DNA of 64,000 nucleotides from Bombyx mori. Taxonomy: Eukaryota > Arthropoda > Insecta > Lepidoptera > Bombycidae. The notes under the pieces were generated by a model. That model made no database searches. It had not been told where the DNA came from and worked only from the letters and a program-made list of their open reading frames with translations. The translations under genes and the position numbers were made by a program. This document shows, piece by piece, positions 22,160 through 32,705 of this stretch (the first letter of the stretch is position 1; the number at the start of each line of letters is the position of its first letter). The stretch is from the NCBI RefSeq assembly GCF_030269925.1, contig NC_085131.1, forward strand, positions 12,509,501-12,573,500. Reading direction: 5' to 3'.

Positions 22160-22480
22160 GTGGTGTCGTGGGACACCGGATAAGTTCTATTCGAGGTATA
22201 AAGAAAATAAAAACTGGAGGTTTCGCAACAACCCACGGTCATTCGGTAACGTGCGAACTTATTGTGGTACACTTCATTCCCGGTTGTTTGCATAAGAGTT
22301 AGTGTATTGCGTAAACCAACGCTCTGGGATGGTCAATGAATGTAAAAAAAATATGTTATTTTTTGTACGTCATTACAAAGTTAAATCATACACTGTACAT
22401 TACTAACAAAAATCTTACGTTACGGACGTTTTTTCCCGGTTAGCGTACCCCTCCGCATCGTCCCATAAGGAACTTCGTTC
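22160..22480. repeat. Sequence sharing the GGAACTTCGTTCC motif
   Basis: Contains 'gtgtcgtgggacaccgga' at the left and AAGGAACTTCGTTCCAAAA at the right (about 22468). The latter is the terminal motif of the element at 56712-57053. The relation of the two parts is unclear. Confidence 0.35.
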
Positions 22481-22484
22481 CAAA

Positions 22485-23014
22485 AATCCGAAACATGAAG
22501 AGTCTTTAAAATTCCTGTAATTATTATTTGATAATTAGTAATTTTATTGCTTCATTATTTCGTTGCCTTCGTCAGTGAAGTTTAAAAAGCGACGTCCCAG
22601 TCCCCAGGATCATTTATCACATACGAGCGTCCACATCCTGACGTATTAATCAATTTTATGGGACATCCGGATGCTTTTATTGATTGTACGGATGATAAAA
22701 ACGATATTAACCGGAACGGCTCAATTGTTAAACGATATAGTAATTGAAATTGAGTTTTTTAACAGATTATTATTAATTTTTAATCGTCGGACTCGTTTTT
22801 ATTGTGCAATTTCAATATGAATACACCAATTAAGAGATTGTGCAGTGGAAATTAAGTATAACATTAACTGTAATTATTAAACAAATTTAAAGTTATTAAA
22901 CTCCAAAACAATCGAAATCGTCGAAATAATCCAACAATATTAGAGTTTATTAGAGCTATTGGAGTTTTTTTTTTTTTTTTAAGTTGGCGTAAGGTATTCA
23001 CGGCTCCCTGTGTC
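22485..23014. other. AT-rich DNA, nothing recognised
   Basis: No repeat or gene was recognised. Confidence 0.5.
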
Positions 23015-23055
23015 CACGATTGTTTGCTTCGCAGAATCTACAACCCGATCGGAGT
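23015..23055 (+). mobile_element. Repeat K fragment
   Basis: TTGCTTCGCAGAATCTACAACCCGATCGG is the core of K. The fragment joins directly to a degenerate Bm1. Confidence 0.5.
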
Positions 23056-23079
23056 CGTGCCCATTATTTAATAGAAGAC

Positions 23080-23235
23080 CATAGATATAACGATACGAAT
23101 CCCACCACCCACCTTGAAACAAAATATCGAAATCTCAACTGCATTGCATACAGGTTCTTCAATTTTTCAAGCCGTAACATGAACATGCAGGCTGGTGATA
23201 TCTATCCGTGCCGCAACATACTGTGCACTCCATAA
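23080..23235 (-). mobile_element. Bm1 SINE, degenerate
   Basis: CCATAGATATAACGATACGAAT, CCACCCACCTTGAAAC and a later 'gatatctatccgtgccgcaa' segment follow the Bm1 order, with many changes. Confidence 0.55.
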
Positions 23236-23305
23236 AAATAAATTTAGTCTATTCGGTTATTAATCAGAAAATACATGAAAGTGTTGCCTGATTCCTAGTA
23301 TTCCT

Positions 23306-23553
23306 TTTTTTGTTTTGCTTAGACGGGTACACGAGCTCACAGCCCATCTAGTGTTAAGTGGTTACTGGAGCCCATGGACATCTACAACGTAAATGCGCCA
23401 CCCACCTTGAGATATAAGTTCTTAGATCTGAAGTATAGTTACAACGGCTGCCCCACCCTTCAAACCGTAACCCATTACTGCTTCACGGCAGAAATAGGCA
23501 GGGCGGTGGTACCTACCCGCGCTGACTCACAAGAAGTACTACCACCAGTTAAC
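23306..23553 (-). mobile_element. Bm1 SINE, short form
   Basis: T-rich start and full body. It ends CTACCACCAGTTAACC at the common break. Confidence 0.94.
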
Positions 23554-23554
23554 C

Positions 23555-23715
23555 AAGTTTAAACCAAGCCTGCTAGCCTTAAGAGGCCATTTCAGCGTCA
23601 CCTTAACTAGTAGGTGAGCTCACGGGGCTCAAACCGCAGTGCTTCGCAGAATCTACCACCGGATCGGAAACGCGACCCACTGAGAAGATCTGGCGAGAAA
23701 CTCAGTGGGCTATAC
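23555..23715 (+). mobile_element. LINE-like repeat K, copy 4
   Basis: CCTTAAGAGGCCATTTCAGC, then the core with an internal deletion of the AGTGTTGCTAA region. It ends GAAACTCAGTGGGCT. It lies directly against the preceding Bm1. Confidence 0.65.
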
Positions 23716-24195
23716 GCTTTGATGATACTGCAAAGGAAACATACACATATGCTCCCGCATAACCATAGAATAACCATATTATTATGTCCTCTTCAAATCG
23801 AGGCTTCATTTTACAGGTATTCGTTATTAAGTTTGTTTTAATTATTACTTAGTTACACAGGGTTGCGATCGTAAAAGCATTACGCAATTAAGGCCACAAT
23901 GAAATATCTAACGTACATGAAAAACGCGTTTGTTTTAAATCGACGACTGTCGGAGGCATCCGCCGTGAAGCCGGTTCGGTTCGCGATTATAATCTGTGGT
24001 CTTGGTTTATGGAATTTCAAAAAAGAAAAAAAGGAATTTAGCTGCGTATAATTTCGGGAGAGATTTTTCCTTGGTAAATTTAAAATTCTTTGTTTGAATT
24101 AGAAGATGGACAGAGTTTCACAGTAAGTAGCTGTAATAAGATTAGGGCCTTGTCAGTTTAGTTGTGTATAATGTTAATAGTGGATTCGTGTATTG
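23716..24195. other. AT-rich DNA, nothing recognised
   Basis: No repeat or gene was recognised. Confidence 0.5.
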
Positions 24196-24375
24196 TGAGC
24201 TCGCGTAGTAGATATTACTATTTACAGAGAAGCACAGAGGCAGTCGTGCCTACCAGTTTGAAAGGTGGATCAGTTCTTATACACCAATATTGAGACTTCA
24301 CTTTGAGAGCTCTCAAAGTCGCCAGCAGCATTTTCGTTTGAATCCGTCCATGAACTCCATTAACCATTCGAATAT
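24196..24375 (+). mobile_element. Possible very degenerate Bm1
   Basis: TGTGAGCTCGCGTAGTAG, GCCTACCAGTTTGAAAGGTGG, 'caccaatattgagacttc', and 'ccattaaccattcgaa' are in Bm1 order but weakly matched. Confidence 0.4.
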
Positions 24376-24426
24376 AAATGAATCAATAGACAAGAAATAA
24401 TAAAAAATAATATAAAAAAACAAACT

Positions 24427-24822
24427 TGTGGCACTCGGGAACTGCCGCGGTAAAGCTATTGCATAGCATTTTTTATCAACTTATATAATTATATTAGACA
24501 ATGCTAATTTAATATTAAAACAATAATAAAACAAGACCACGCTATATTAAACATTAATAAAAGCAAAACATTAACTGTCCCCTTCACACTCATAAGCTAG
24601 ACCGCGCGAGAGAGAGAGTTGGGCAGACTTTTCCTGATACGCATGCAGTGTGACGTCACGCCACGCGCTTATTCACAAACACTACACAAGCGTACGTATG
24701 AATGTGTTGAACGCGAGCTACATAGTAGGCGTAGTGGGGGTGTCAGGTTATTTTCGTTACGGAATTTCTTGATTCAGTCACCGCGCTCAAAACCCGCGAT
24801 AAAATCTATGCAATAGCTTAAA
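24427..24822 (+). mobile_element. Palindromic-ended element P, copy 1
   Basis: AAGCTATTGCATAG at 24453-24466 is the exact inverse of CTATGCAATAGCTT at 24806-24819. The left flank TGTGGCACTCGGGAACTGCC is also shared with copy 2, so the repeat extends past this arm. It contains a TGACGTCA-type site near 24653. No coding potential. It is probably a non-autonomous DNA element; the family is unknown. Confidence 0.7.
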
Positions 24823-24829
24823 AACATGT

Positions 24830-25245
24830 TTCTGAATAATGAGGCATAAGTCAACTTTGTATAGGCTCAAATACAGATCTAATCAACGTAAAATAAATAC
24901 GATTTTTTCTCTATCTCAAAAAGACACCACACAAGACGTTTCAGATCCTAATTTCTCGGTAAACATAATTACCAAAAAAAAAAAAAAAATCATCAATCGA
25001 AAAACCTTATCGATTCATGCCCTAATAAATAGCAACTTTGATCCTTTCGCAAATTGAAGGCCCGTCAAACGAAACTCCTTCAATGCTATCTCGTTTCGCA
25101 TCGTTTTTATAATAAGTTCCCGTCTCTTGATCAGCGGTGTTCGCTTGAAATTTGGCGACACTTATTTTCGTTACAGATAAAATGATATTTTCATACGAAC
25201 GATTGGTGGAATTTTCTAAATTCTAATTAATTAATAACTAATTTA
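24830..25245. other. AT-rich DNA, nothing recognised
   Basis: No repeat or gene was recognised. Confidence 0.5.
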
Positions 25246-25249
25246 TCGG

Positions 25250-25500
25250 GCGTCTGGTGTAGTGGTAAGTGACATGGTCACTACACAAGGGGGTCGCGGG
25301 TTCGAATCCCGCCAAGGGAAGATATTTGTATTATAAATATAAATGTCTTTATTAAATATATGTATGTCTATAATAAACATCTTACATTTATTTCCGTTAT
25401 CTGGTACCTGTAACACAAGTTCTTTACGAACTTATCACGGGACCAGTTAACGTGGCGTGATTGTTACTAAATATTTATTTATTATTATTATTATTAAAAT
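25250..25500 (+). mobile_element. tRNA-derived SINE, third type
   Basis: TCTGGTGTAGTGGTAAGTGAC (A box) and GCGGGTTCGAATCCCGCC (B box) are well preserved. They are followed by a SINE body with 'tatttccgttatctggtacc' and 'acgaacttatcacgggacc' segments and an (ATT)n end. I rejected a tRNA gene because there is no acceptor stem or discriminator end. Confidence 0.75.
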
Positions 25501-25574
25501 TAAAGTCTTAAAAACAAATAGTTACTCGATTGCTTTGTAACAAACTGTTTTTAATTTAGCTTCATTCATGCATT

Positions 25575-25680
25575 TTATTCGGCAGTTACAACGGCTACCC
25601 CACCCTTCAAACCGAAACACATTACTGCTTCAGGGCTGAAATAGGCAGGGCGGTGGTACCCACCCGTGCGGAATTACAAA
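25575..25680 (-). mobile_element. Bm1 fragment
   Basis: GTTACAACGGCTACCCCACC to CCCGTGCGGAATTACAAA is the middle of the Bm1 body. It abuts the polyT of the next Bm1, which may have inserted beside or into it. Confidence 0.85.
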
Positions 25681-25683
25681 TGG

Positions 25684-26579
25684 TTTTTTATTTTTTTTTA
25701 TTACTTAGATGGGTGGACGAGCTCACAGCCCACCTGGTGTTAAGTGGTTACTCGAGCTCATGGACATCTACAACGTAAATGCGCCACCCACCTTGAGATA
25801 TAAGTTCTAAGATCTCAGTATAGTTACAACGGCTGCCCCACCCTTCAAACCGAAACGCATTACTGCTTTACGGCAGAAATAGGCAGGGTGGTGGCACCTA
25901 CCCGCACGGACTCACAAGAGGTTCTACCACCAGTAATTACACAAGTTATAATTTTGCGGGTTTGATTTTTATTACACGATGTTATTCCTTCGCGGTGAAA
26001 GTCAATCAGGTCATTCGTCAAGTACGTATTTCATTAGAAAAATTGATACCCGCCTGCGGGATTCGAACAGCGTTGCATCACTAGATTTTTTTTTTTTTTT
26101 TTTATTGCCTTTTTTGGCAGACGGGCATACGGCCCACCTGGTGGTGAGTGGTTACCGTCGCCCATGGACTTCAGCAATGCCAGGGGCAGAGCCAAGCCGC
26201 TGCCTACCGCTTAATACTCTCCATAAGCCTCGTTTGAAGAAGGATATGTCATAGCGCTCGGGAAACACCGCGGAGGGGAGCTCATTCCATAGCCGGATGT
26301 TACGTGGCAAAAAAGATCTCTGGAAACGCACTGTGGATGACCGCAGTGGCTCCAGGTAGTATGGATGAACTCTACTCCGGTGGCGGGCGGTGCGATGGTA
26401 AAAACGAGATGCTGGTATCATCTCGAACAATTCCTCAGAGCACTCCCCATGGAACATACGGTACAAAATACAGAGGGAACCGAAGTCCCTCCGCAGACCC
26501 AGAGGCTCCAAACGATCCGAGAGAATACGATCCGAGATACGAATGCAACGGACGTCTTATCTTTTAGGCCACGACGACT
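25684..26579 (-). mobile_element. Bm1 SINE, full length, split by a LINE
   Basis: Complete from polyT to the tRNA-like head (right end GGCCACGACGAC). The head is cut between 'gcatcactaga' and 'tacgaatgcaacgg' by a 450-bp LINE 3' end. Removing that insert restores a continuous Bm1. Confidence 0.93.
26086..26537 (-). mobile_element. Jockey/CR1-like LINE 3' end inside Bm1
   Basis: PolyT, then the complement of the RT C-terminal ORF. The minus-strand frame 26152-26511 (119 aa) reads LGLRRDFGSLCILYRMFHGE, then RLWNELPSAVFPERYD and FFKRGLWRVLSGRQRLGSAP. It is nearly identical to the protein at 41606-42004. The L-W-N-x-L-P-x-x-V and F-K signatures are typical of Jockey/CR1-type reverse transcriptase C-termini. 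It is 5' truncated and dead. Confidence 0.85.
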
Positions 26580-26584
26580 ATCAT

Positions 26585-27125
26585 AAATGCTTATTGATAA
26601 GATGACATGTTGCGAGTTCCCCACATAATGTGAAGTTAGAACAAGAAGTAGAAGAAAGTTCTGACCATACAAGCTCTACAGAAAGATGGAGAAAATGCAG
26701 AATTCGATGGTGGAGAAGATAAATTAAAAATTGATTAACGTCACGTTACTCACCCGTGTTGTATTCAAATCTACATCAGGTAATTACCTGTAAGATCAAA
26801 CAAAATAATTACATATTGAAGAGGCTTTACATGTAAGAGTTTTTTTTTTTTTTCTGAAAAAACTTAATAGAATATTTATGTTAAAGAACAAACAGACTCA
26901 TTTTTTAATTTAATTTAAATTCCAAATAGAGTCGTGTGTAGGTATACACGTCCCGCCCACGAATTATTGAGTATACCAATCATGAATTGAGTACAAACAA
27001 ATCATATTGCCTACCAATCTGCTCGAGGCTATTCGTAATATAAAAGCTACTGTACAATATTTGATTCACTATAGTAAAATATTCATAATCGTAAAATTAA
27101 CAGATTTCCAGAAAAATAATAGTAA
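26585..27125. other. AT-rich DNA, nothing recognised
   Basis: No repeat or gene was recognised. Confidence 0.5.
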
Positions 27126-27126
27126 T

Positions 27127-27385
27127 AAATAACTGGAAACAAATCACGCGCGATCATCCGACTCCAAATTAGGATTCCCTGTGGATCCTTAGGATTCCAT
27201 TAGGGTACCAGAAAATAACAAATATACTTATGTATTCGTTTAAATATTATTATATACTTATAGAGATATAAGCACCAGACGAAGAGCAAACAAACATGTT
27301 CACCAAACGAATGCTTGTCTGATGTGGGAATCGAACCCACGACCCTTGGTACAATAGTCACGGGCGATATCTACTGCACAATTGA
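27127..27385 (-). mobile_element. tRNA-derived SINE, second family
   Basis: The body contains 'gaagagcaaacaaacatgtt'. The head has a B-box complement GGGAATCGAACCCACGAC and an A-box-like right end. A small internal duplication of 'ggattcc' is present near 27175-27200. Confidence 0.8.
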
Positions 27386-27724
27386 GTCAAACACCAAAAA
27401 GTTTACTCAAAAAGATATCAATCTATATGAGTGAAAAGTTTCCACGTAGAAGAATTCATAATCTTCATAACATTATCCATTACTGGCCTAACAACCATTC
27501 AGATGTAATAAAGAAACGACAGCTCTTGTCAAATCGGACAGCTGTCAAGACATAAATCAAAGTCTTACTCTTTTATACTTCTTCAACCTCGAGATTCGAT
27601 ATCTAGCATAAGAATAAGTAATACGGCTCTTTTAAAACTAATTTAATTTGAGGACTTAAGATAAACGACATAAGTTCCTTAATGCGTCAAAATTATAGAT
27701 TGTTCTAAATTATAAAATAATTTA
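27386..27724. other. AT-rich DNA, nothing recognised
   Basis: No repeat or gene was recognised. Confidence 0.5.
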
Positions 27725-27737
27725 AATCTCCTGACCT

Positions 27738-27994
27738 TTTTTTTTTTTTCGGGCCGAGGGCCGAACCTCCTTCGAGGTTCCCGCGCCTAGGGGGCGCACG
27801 GGGTATGTGAGACTTAACGATCTGCAGGTGTTGAGAGCAGATCGCGGGCCCAAGGATTTTAGGGCCCACCCACTAAACGACTCCCCTGCACTCTTACACC
27901 CGACGTCCGATCTCCGTCCGGGGTCAGAACCTGGACAGAGTAGGGGGGTTCTCGCGGTCAACACTACAACCAGACACGCGGCGCCACCCCGAGG
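27738..27994 (-). mobile_element. GC-rich LINE 3' end with 13-bp target duplication
   Basis: AATCTCCTGACCT occurs at 27725-27737 and again at 27995-28007. Between them lies a polyT followed by a block much richer in G and C than its surroundings. PolyA at the 3' end plus a 13-bp duplication is the footprint of target-primed reverse transcription. The LINE clade is uncertain; composition suggests an R1-like group. Confidence 0.8.
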
Positions 27995-28029
27995 AATCTC
28001 CTGACCTGAGCCAAGCGTAAAAACTGTTC

Positions 28030-28570
28030 CATACCGCGTAATTGAATCCCTAGCTTTCACTAATTCAGTTTAGATTGCACACTGATCCGTGAAATTTTAA
28101 TACCAAGAATCCAATATCTCTCCGGATATCGACTCGCGAGGAAAGCCAAATACGGCGGCTCACATAATCAACAGAACACAGACTATTAGACACTAAACAC
28201 TCAATTTACGTAGCATTAAACATTATTTATCTCGAGTGACGTATTACAAGATGTCGAGCACAGAGCCTTGTAACTATCGATCCAGGGATAATACTAATTA
28301 AGGGAAGACACCTGCTTCGGTGACAAACGACGTATAACTAAATCAGATATGTTTAGGTAATTAAGACAATTTAGACGGATTTCGCTGGGAGGATATTAAA
28401 TTCTGAGTCAATGTATATTCGTCTTTATGTCATTAATCTTGCTCTGAATTTGATAAAAGAATATAGTGCCAATGGGCGCTGTCAGTTAATGTAATTTGAG
28501 GTGGAAGAAGCATCTTTAATTTATCTTTACGATTAAAAAGTTTGAGATCGGCGGTACTTGTTATTTTTCT
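28030..28570. other. AT-rich DNA, nothing recognised
   Basis: No repeat or gene was recognised. Confidence 0.5.
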
Positions 28571-28572
28571 TA

Positions 28573-28745
28573 TATAGTGGGAAGAGCTCACAGTCCATGC
28601 AATATTAGTGGTTAAACGCATAGAAATCACAACGAGTATTTCGCTTTTCGACTCTTGAAACCGAAATCTCAATAGTACAGTAAAATGGCTATCTTATCAC
28701 TTAAATTTAGCGACGGCGTTTTATCAGATGCCCGCATGGTCACAC
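28573..28745 (-). mobile_element. Possible very degenerate Bm1
   Basis: GAGCTCACAGTCCATGCAAT, 'gtggttaaacgcatag', and 'cgactcttgaaaccgaaa' follow the Bm1 order loosely. Confidence 0.4.
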
Positions 28746-28924
28746 AATACCTCTTTTTTCTATCGTTTTTCTTTCAATTCCTCCTAGGTTTACTAGGTCT
28801 ACACCTTTGGAAAGGCGTGGAATGCCGCCCCGCAAATCCAACTACATGCATGCATAAAACATGCATTTGCATATTTTGTTTTATTACAGTATTATGGAAT
28901 TAGAATAGATTTGTTTGATTGTAT

Positions 28925-29180
28925 TATAATAGATCTGAAAGTGGCACTTGTGACAGAGAAGTTGAGAAGTGCGCGCTTGGGATGGTATGGATATGTAATG
29001 AGACGAGATGACAGTGAGTAAGTAGTAGAGTAGAGTTCGTAAGAGAATGTTAACTATGAATGTGAGAGGCTATAGAAGAGGTAAAAATGGATGGATTGCA
29101 TGTAAAACGATATGTGTAAGAGGGGAGTGAGCGAAGAAATTGTATATGATAGAGGAGTATAGAAGCAGAAAACATGTACA
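28925..29180 (+). mobile_element. RTE-type LINE, 3' fragment
   Basis: Includes 'gatctgaaagtggcacttgt', 'gttaactatgaatgtgagag', GGATGGATTGCATG and 'ggggagtgagcgaagaaat', colinear with 51021-51275. Small deletions break the frame. Confidence 0.75.
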
Positions 29181-29443
29181 GCATGACAGTATTGTAGAAT
29201 TATTATAATGATTATTTATACTTAAAATCCGCAGCACTCAAGAAACATCTAGACATCACGAAACACAACATAGCTTACTACCTGCGACATTCATAACACG
29301 TAGTCCTTAATTTATTTAGGTCCTAGCAAACTTTCGTAGAAACACCAGACAGTAGACAATCCCCTTGTTTATTATCATCAACGTTTCCAATATTTATTTT
29401 ATTTAACGTACTCTATGCTCTACTAGACTACTCTTGTATCAAT

Positions 29444-29852
29444 GGACTTTTTGGCGGGAACGCGAGGAGTGAAGTTGTGTGATTTGTTTTATTTTGTCTA
29501 TTTAGTGTTTCTTCGGGTTTAAATGTGTAATAATGGTGGTTTATTAAACGTTTAATATCTGTGAAAGTGCACAAATGTGGGAAAATGAAACAAAGCCGCT
29601 GGACGTAACTTCTCGGGATCCTCCAAAAAGTCCACTGAAAAATCTTAGTAAATGACCACCATTTTACTGAGATTAGATTTCATCTCATATCATCTCATTT
29701 AATTTCATCCTAGTTGATTAATGTCTCAAATTAATCATTTTCATTTCATTTCACTCCATAATATCATTTTTCATAAAATTAAGAATATAGATTAAAATAA
29801 GAAATGACTTAAAGGTCACAGTTACCAGGTCATAAAATCTCTTAAAAAAAAA
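29444..29852 (+). mobile_element. Complete 409-bp non-autonomous retroposon with 12-bp duplication
   Basis: TCTTGTATCAAT flanks it exactly (29432-29443 and 29853-29864). It starts GGACTTTTTGGCGGGAACG and ends in CTCTTAAAAAAAAA. The middle includes a short frame reading ENETKPLDVTSRDPPKSP, then a stop. There is no A or B box. It looks like a LINE 5' leader with the first codons of ORF1 joined straight to a 3' tail. A truncated relative is at 55431-55690. Confidence 0.75.
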
Positions 29853-29957
29853 TCTTGTATCAATTTACTTGTTAATTAGCAAGATAATTGGTGTTCTCAG
29901 TCACGTATGGAGATTTAATGGAAACGTTTGTGTTTTATTAATTCTTGGGATGTTTGT

Positions 29958-30118
29958 TCAAATTCAAATTCAAATTCAAAATCATTTATTTCAACTTAGA
30001 TGTCAGTATGACACACTTGTTGAATGTCAAAATACAAATAACAATGTTAACTCTACCGCCGGTTCCAAAAAAAGCCACAGTCCTGAGAAGAACCGGCGAA
30101 ACAAACTCAGCGGGCTTT
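29958..30118 (-). mobile_element. LINE-like 3' end with CAAATT repeat tail, copy 2
   Basis: Colinear with 20348-20520. At 30041^30042 it shows the uninterrupted site where a Helitron sits in the third copy (44634-44845). Confidence 0.8.
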
Positions 30119-30119
30119 T

Positions 30120-30522
30120 TTTTTTTTGTTTTTTCTCAATTTTTTTTTTTTTTTTTAATAAATAGAAATATTCACAATAAAAGAAAAAACAAGTCAAAAA
30201 AATACAATTAAAAAAATAATAATAATAATGAAAAATGAAAAGGCCAGGAGCGAGCGCCTCATTATTTTATTACGTTATTTTTATGTTTACGTACCTTAAA
30301 ATTTCAAGAACAAGTTGATTGAAGCAGTTAGACATCACAATGCAGATGCCACCACTTTAAGAATCGTGATAGCTTCGTTTTAAATATATAAAAAAGGTTT
30401 TAGGCACCTTTATGATCTAACAATACGATCTACCACAAATAGTAGAAGTCATTCGTCAATGTTAACGTTGTTTCGACTTATATGGATCGTATTTCGAATC
30501 TATGTAGTATTCTTGTAAAATG
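30120..30522. other. T- and A-rich DNA, nothing recognised
   Basis: Homopolymer-rich sequence without a recognised family. Confidence 0.5.
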
Positions 30523-30930
30523 TTAAGCTATTGCATAGTTTCTATCGCGGGCCTTGAGCGCGGCGACTGAATCAAGAAATTCCGTAACGAAAATAACCTG
30601 ACACCCCCACTACGTCTACTATGTAGCTCGCGTTTAACACATTCACACGTTGCGCTGGTGTAGTGTTTGTGAATAAGCGCGCGGCGTGACGTCACACTGC
30701 ATGATCATCATGTCTGATGAAAAGTCTGCCCATCTCTCTCTCACACGGTCTAGCTTATGAGTGTGAAGGGGACAGTTAATGTTTTGCTTTTCTTAATGTT
30801 TATAAATATAGCGTGGTCTTATTTTTATTATCGTTTTAATATTAAATTATTAGTGTCTAATTATAATTGCATAAGTTGATAAAAAATGGTTTGCAATAGC
30901 TTTACCGCGGCAGTCCCCGAATGCCACACG
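30523..30930 (-). mobile_element. Palindromic-ended element P, copy 2
   Basis: Inverted relative to 24427-24822 and homologous over its whole length. It starts TTAAGCTATTGCATAG and ends with GCAATAGCTTTACCGCGGC plus the shared 'agtccccgaatgccaca' flank. It contains the TGACGTCA-type site near 30689. Confidence 0.7.
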
Positions 30931-30934
30931 TCTT

Positions 30935-31765
30935 TTATTTCACAGAATCGTTTGATTTCTAGTAAATCTTTGGGACCTGTTATAACCCGGCAATTTTAGC
31001 GATGGCATAGTAACAGCGACAAGCTGCTACATAATCAATAACAATTTCTATTTAAAAAACAGTTAGAGGGGACAGCCCTTCAGTAGGATGGTAGTCTTGG
31101 TGAAATTATTATACATTTCCAGACGTTGATACGAGTCGGTTAAAACAACTGCCTTGGTTAATTATAATAAATTCGGTTAGTGACTTCAAAGTTCAGAAAA
31201 GCTTTTTTTTTAGTTATTAACGCGAAAGCTTCAGGGAAAAACAATAGGAGAATAACAAGCCGATTGTTGTCTTGAAGGCTTCAAAAATAAATAATTACAA
31301 TCGACAACATGTAACATTAATTTAATTAATAAAAAACCTTTGCGAAAGAAACATTAAAAGCTAACAATATTAAACATGAACATTTCGTGTCAGCCTTGTT
31401 TTCGTTGTTAAGAAAACAATAAATTTGCGGTAACAACACATCCTGAGCGTCAGTGTTGCCGATTTAAATAATTTTCTCATTTACCCTGTTCATTTTACGC
31501 TGGCAGCATTGTGTGTAGTGTATTTAAGGCAAATAATGGCTTTATTGTTTTTGCTAGGTGTGTCCCGTGATTTCAGGGATTTCGAATTCGATATAAATAT
31601 TATCAGGTTAATTTTAATGGTACTTCTGTTTTTAAACTACTACAACGATTAAACCTCGCGATTTTTATTTCATTTTACAATTTCGACATACATTGCTGAC
31701 TAAGATGAGTGCGAGTTTTTGTAGTACATTGCGTTTTCTAACGTCTAATAAATTATTTACAAATA
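30935..31765. other. AT-rich DNA, nothing recognised
   Basis: More than 800 bp with no recognised repeat or gene. Confidence 0.5.
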
Positions 31766-31767
31766 CA

Positions 31768-32012
31768 CTGGTGGTAGGATCTCTTAGGAGTCCGCACGGG
31801 TAGGTACCACCACCCGGCCTATTTCCGCCGTGAAGCAGTAATGCGTTTCGGTTCGAAGGGTGGGATAGCCGTTGTAACTATACTGAGACCTTAGAACTTA
31901 TATCTCAAGATGGGTGGCGCATTTACGTTGTAGATGTCTATGGGCTCCAGTAACCACTTAACATCAGGTGGGCTGTGAGTTCGTCCATGCATCTAAGCAA
32001 TAAATAAAAAAA
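31768..32012 (+). mobile_element. Bm1 SINE, short form
   Basis: Begins ACTGGTGGTAGGATC at the common break and ends in an A-rich tail. AAATAC occurs on both sides and may be a short target duplication. Confidence 0.95.
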
Positions 32013-32241
32013 TAACAAAAAAATACAAGCTGCTGACATTTATGCTTCTTTAAGCTCTTAATGAATTAGGTATTTTAATGTAAAGTTAGTTTCTCCGACA
32101 AGAGTGTTCACTTTCCATCGATGGCATTCGACTATGAATCTATGCTATTTTTGCTATACTTTGGTTCTTGTGACTGTAGTGAGGTAGAAGAAACAAATTA
32201 GAAGAGTACTTTACGCAAAAATACATTTAAAATTTACTTTG

Positions 32242-32483
32242 ATTTTTTTTTATTGCTTAGATGAGTGGACGAGCTCACAGCCCACCTGGTGCTAAGTGGT
32301 TACTGGAGCCCATAAACATTTACAACGCAAATGCGCCACCCACCTTGAGATATAAGTTCTAAGGTCTCAGTATAGTTACAACGGCTGCCCCACCCTTCAA
32401 GTCGAAACGCGTTACTGCTTCACGGCAGAAATAGGCGGGGTGGTGGTACCTACCAGTGCGGACAACATGAGGTCCTACCACTA
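32242..32483 (-). mobile_element. Bm1 SINE, short form
   Basis: T-run, full body, and right end CCTACCACTACC at the common break. It faces a degenerate Bm1 in the opposite orientation. Confidence 0.94.
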
Positions 32484-32487
32484 CCTT

Positions 32488-32690
32488 AAAATAGTGGTAG
32501 GGAAAATCGTTAGTCTATGCAGGTAGGTAGAACCTATCTGCCCATTTCTGTCATGAAGCAGTGATGCGGTCTTGTTTAACAGTTGGGAGAGTCGATTTAC
32601 AATACAATTGGATCTCAAAGTGGCCCGATCCATTCGCATTGCAATGTCTACAGACTTCGGTAATCACTTAACATCGAACTAGATGATGAC
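32488..32690 (+). mobile_element. Bm1 SINE, degenerate
   Basis: Diverged but colinear: 'tagtggtaggg', 'gtaggtagaacctatctgcc', 'tcatgaagcagtgatgcgg', 'ttcggtaatcacttaacatc'. Confidence 0.7.
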
Positions 32691-32705
32691 CAAGCTTTGC
32701 TCGGT

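Noticed and set aside
25250..25325. tRNA gene with good A and B boxes
   Set aside because: The sequence lacks a paired acceptor stem and continues into a SINE body, so it is the head of a tRNA-derived SINE.
29444..29852. tRNA-derived SINE
   Set aside because: No A or B box. The leader is GC-rich and LINE-like, so I describe it as a LINE-derived retroposon instead.
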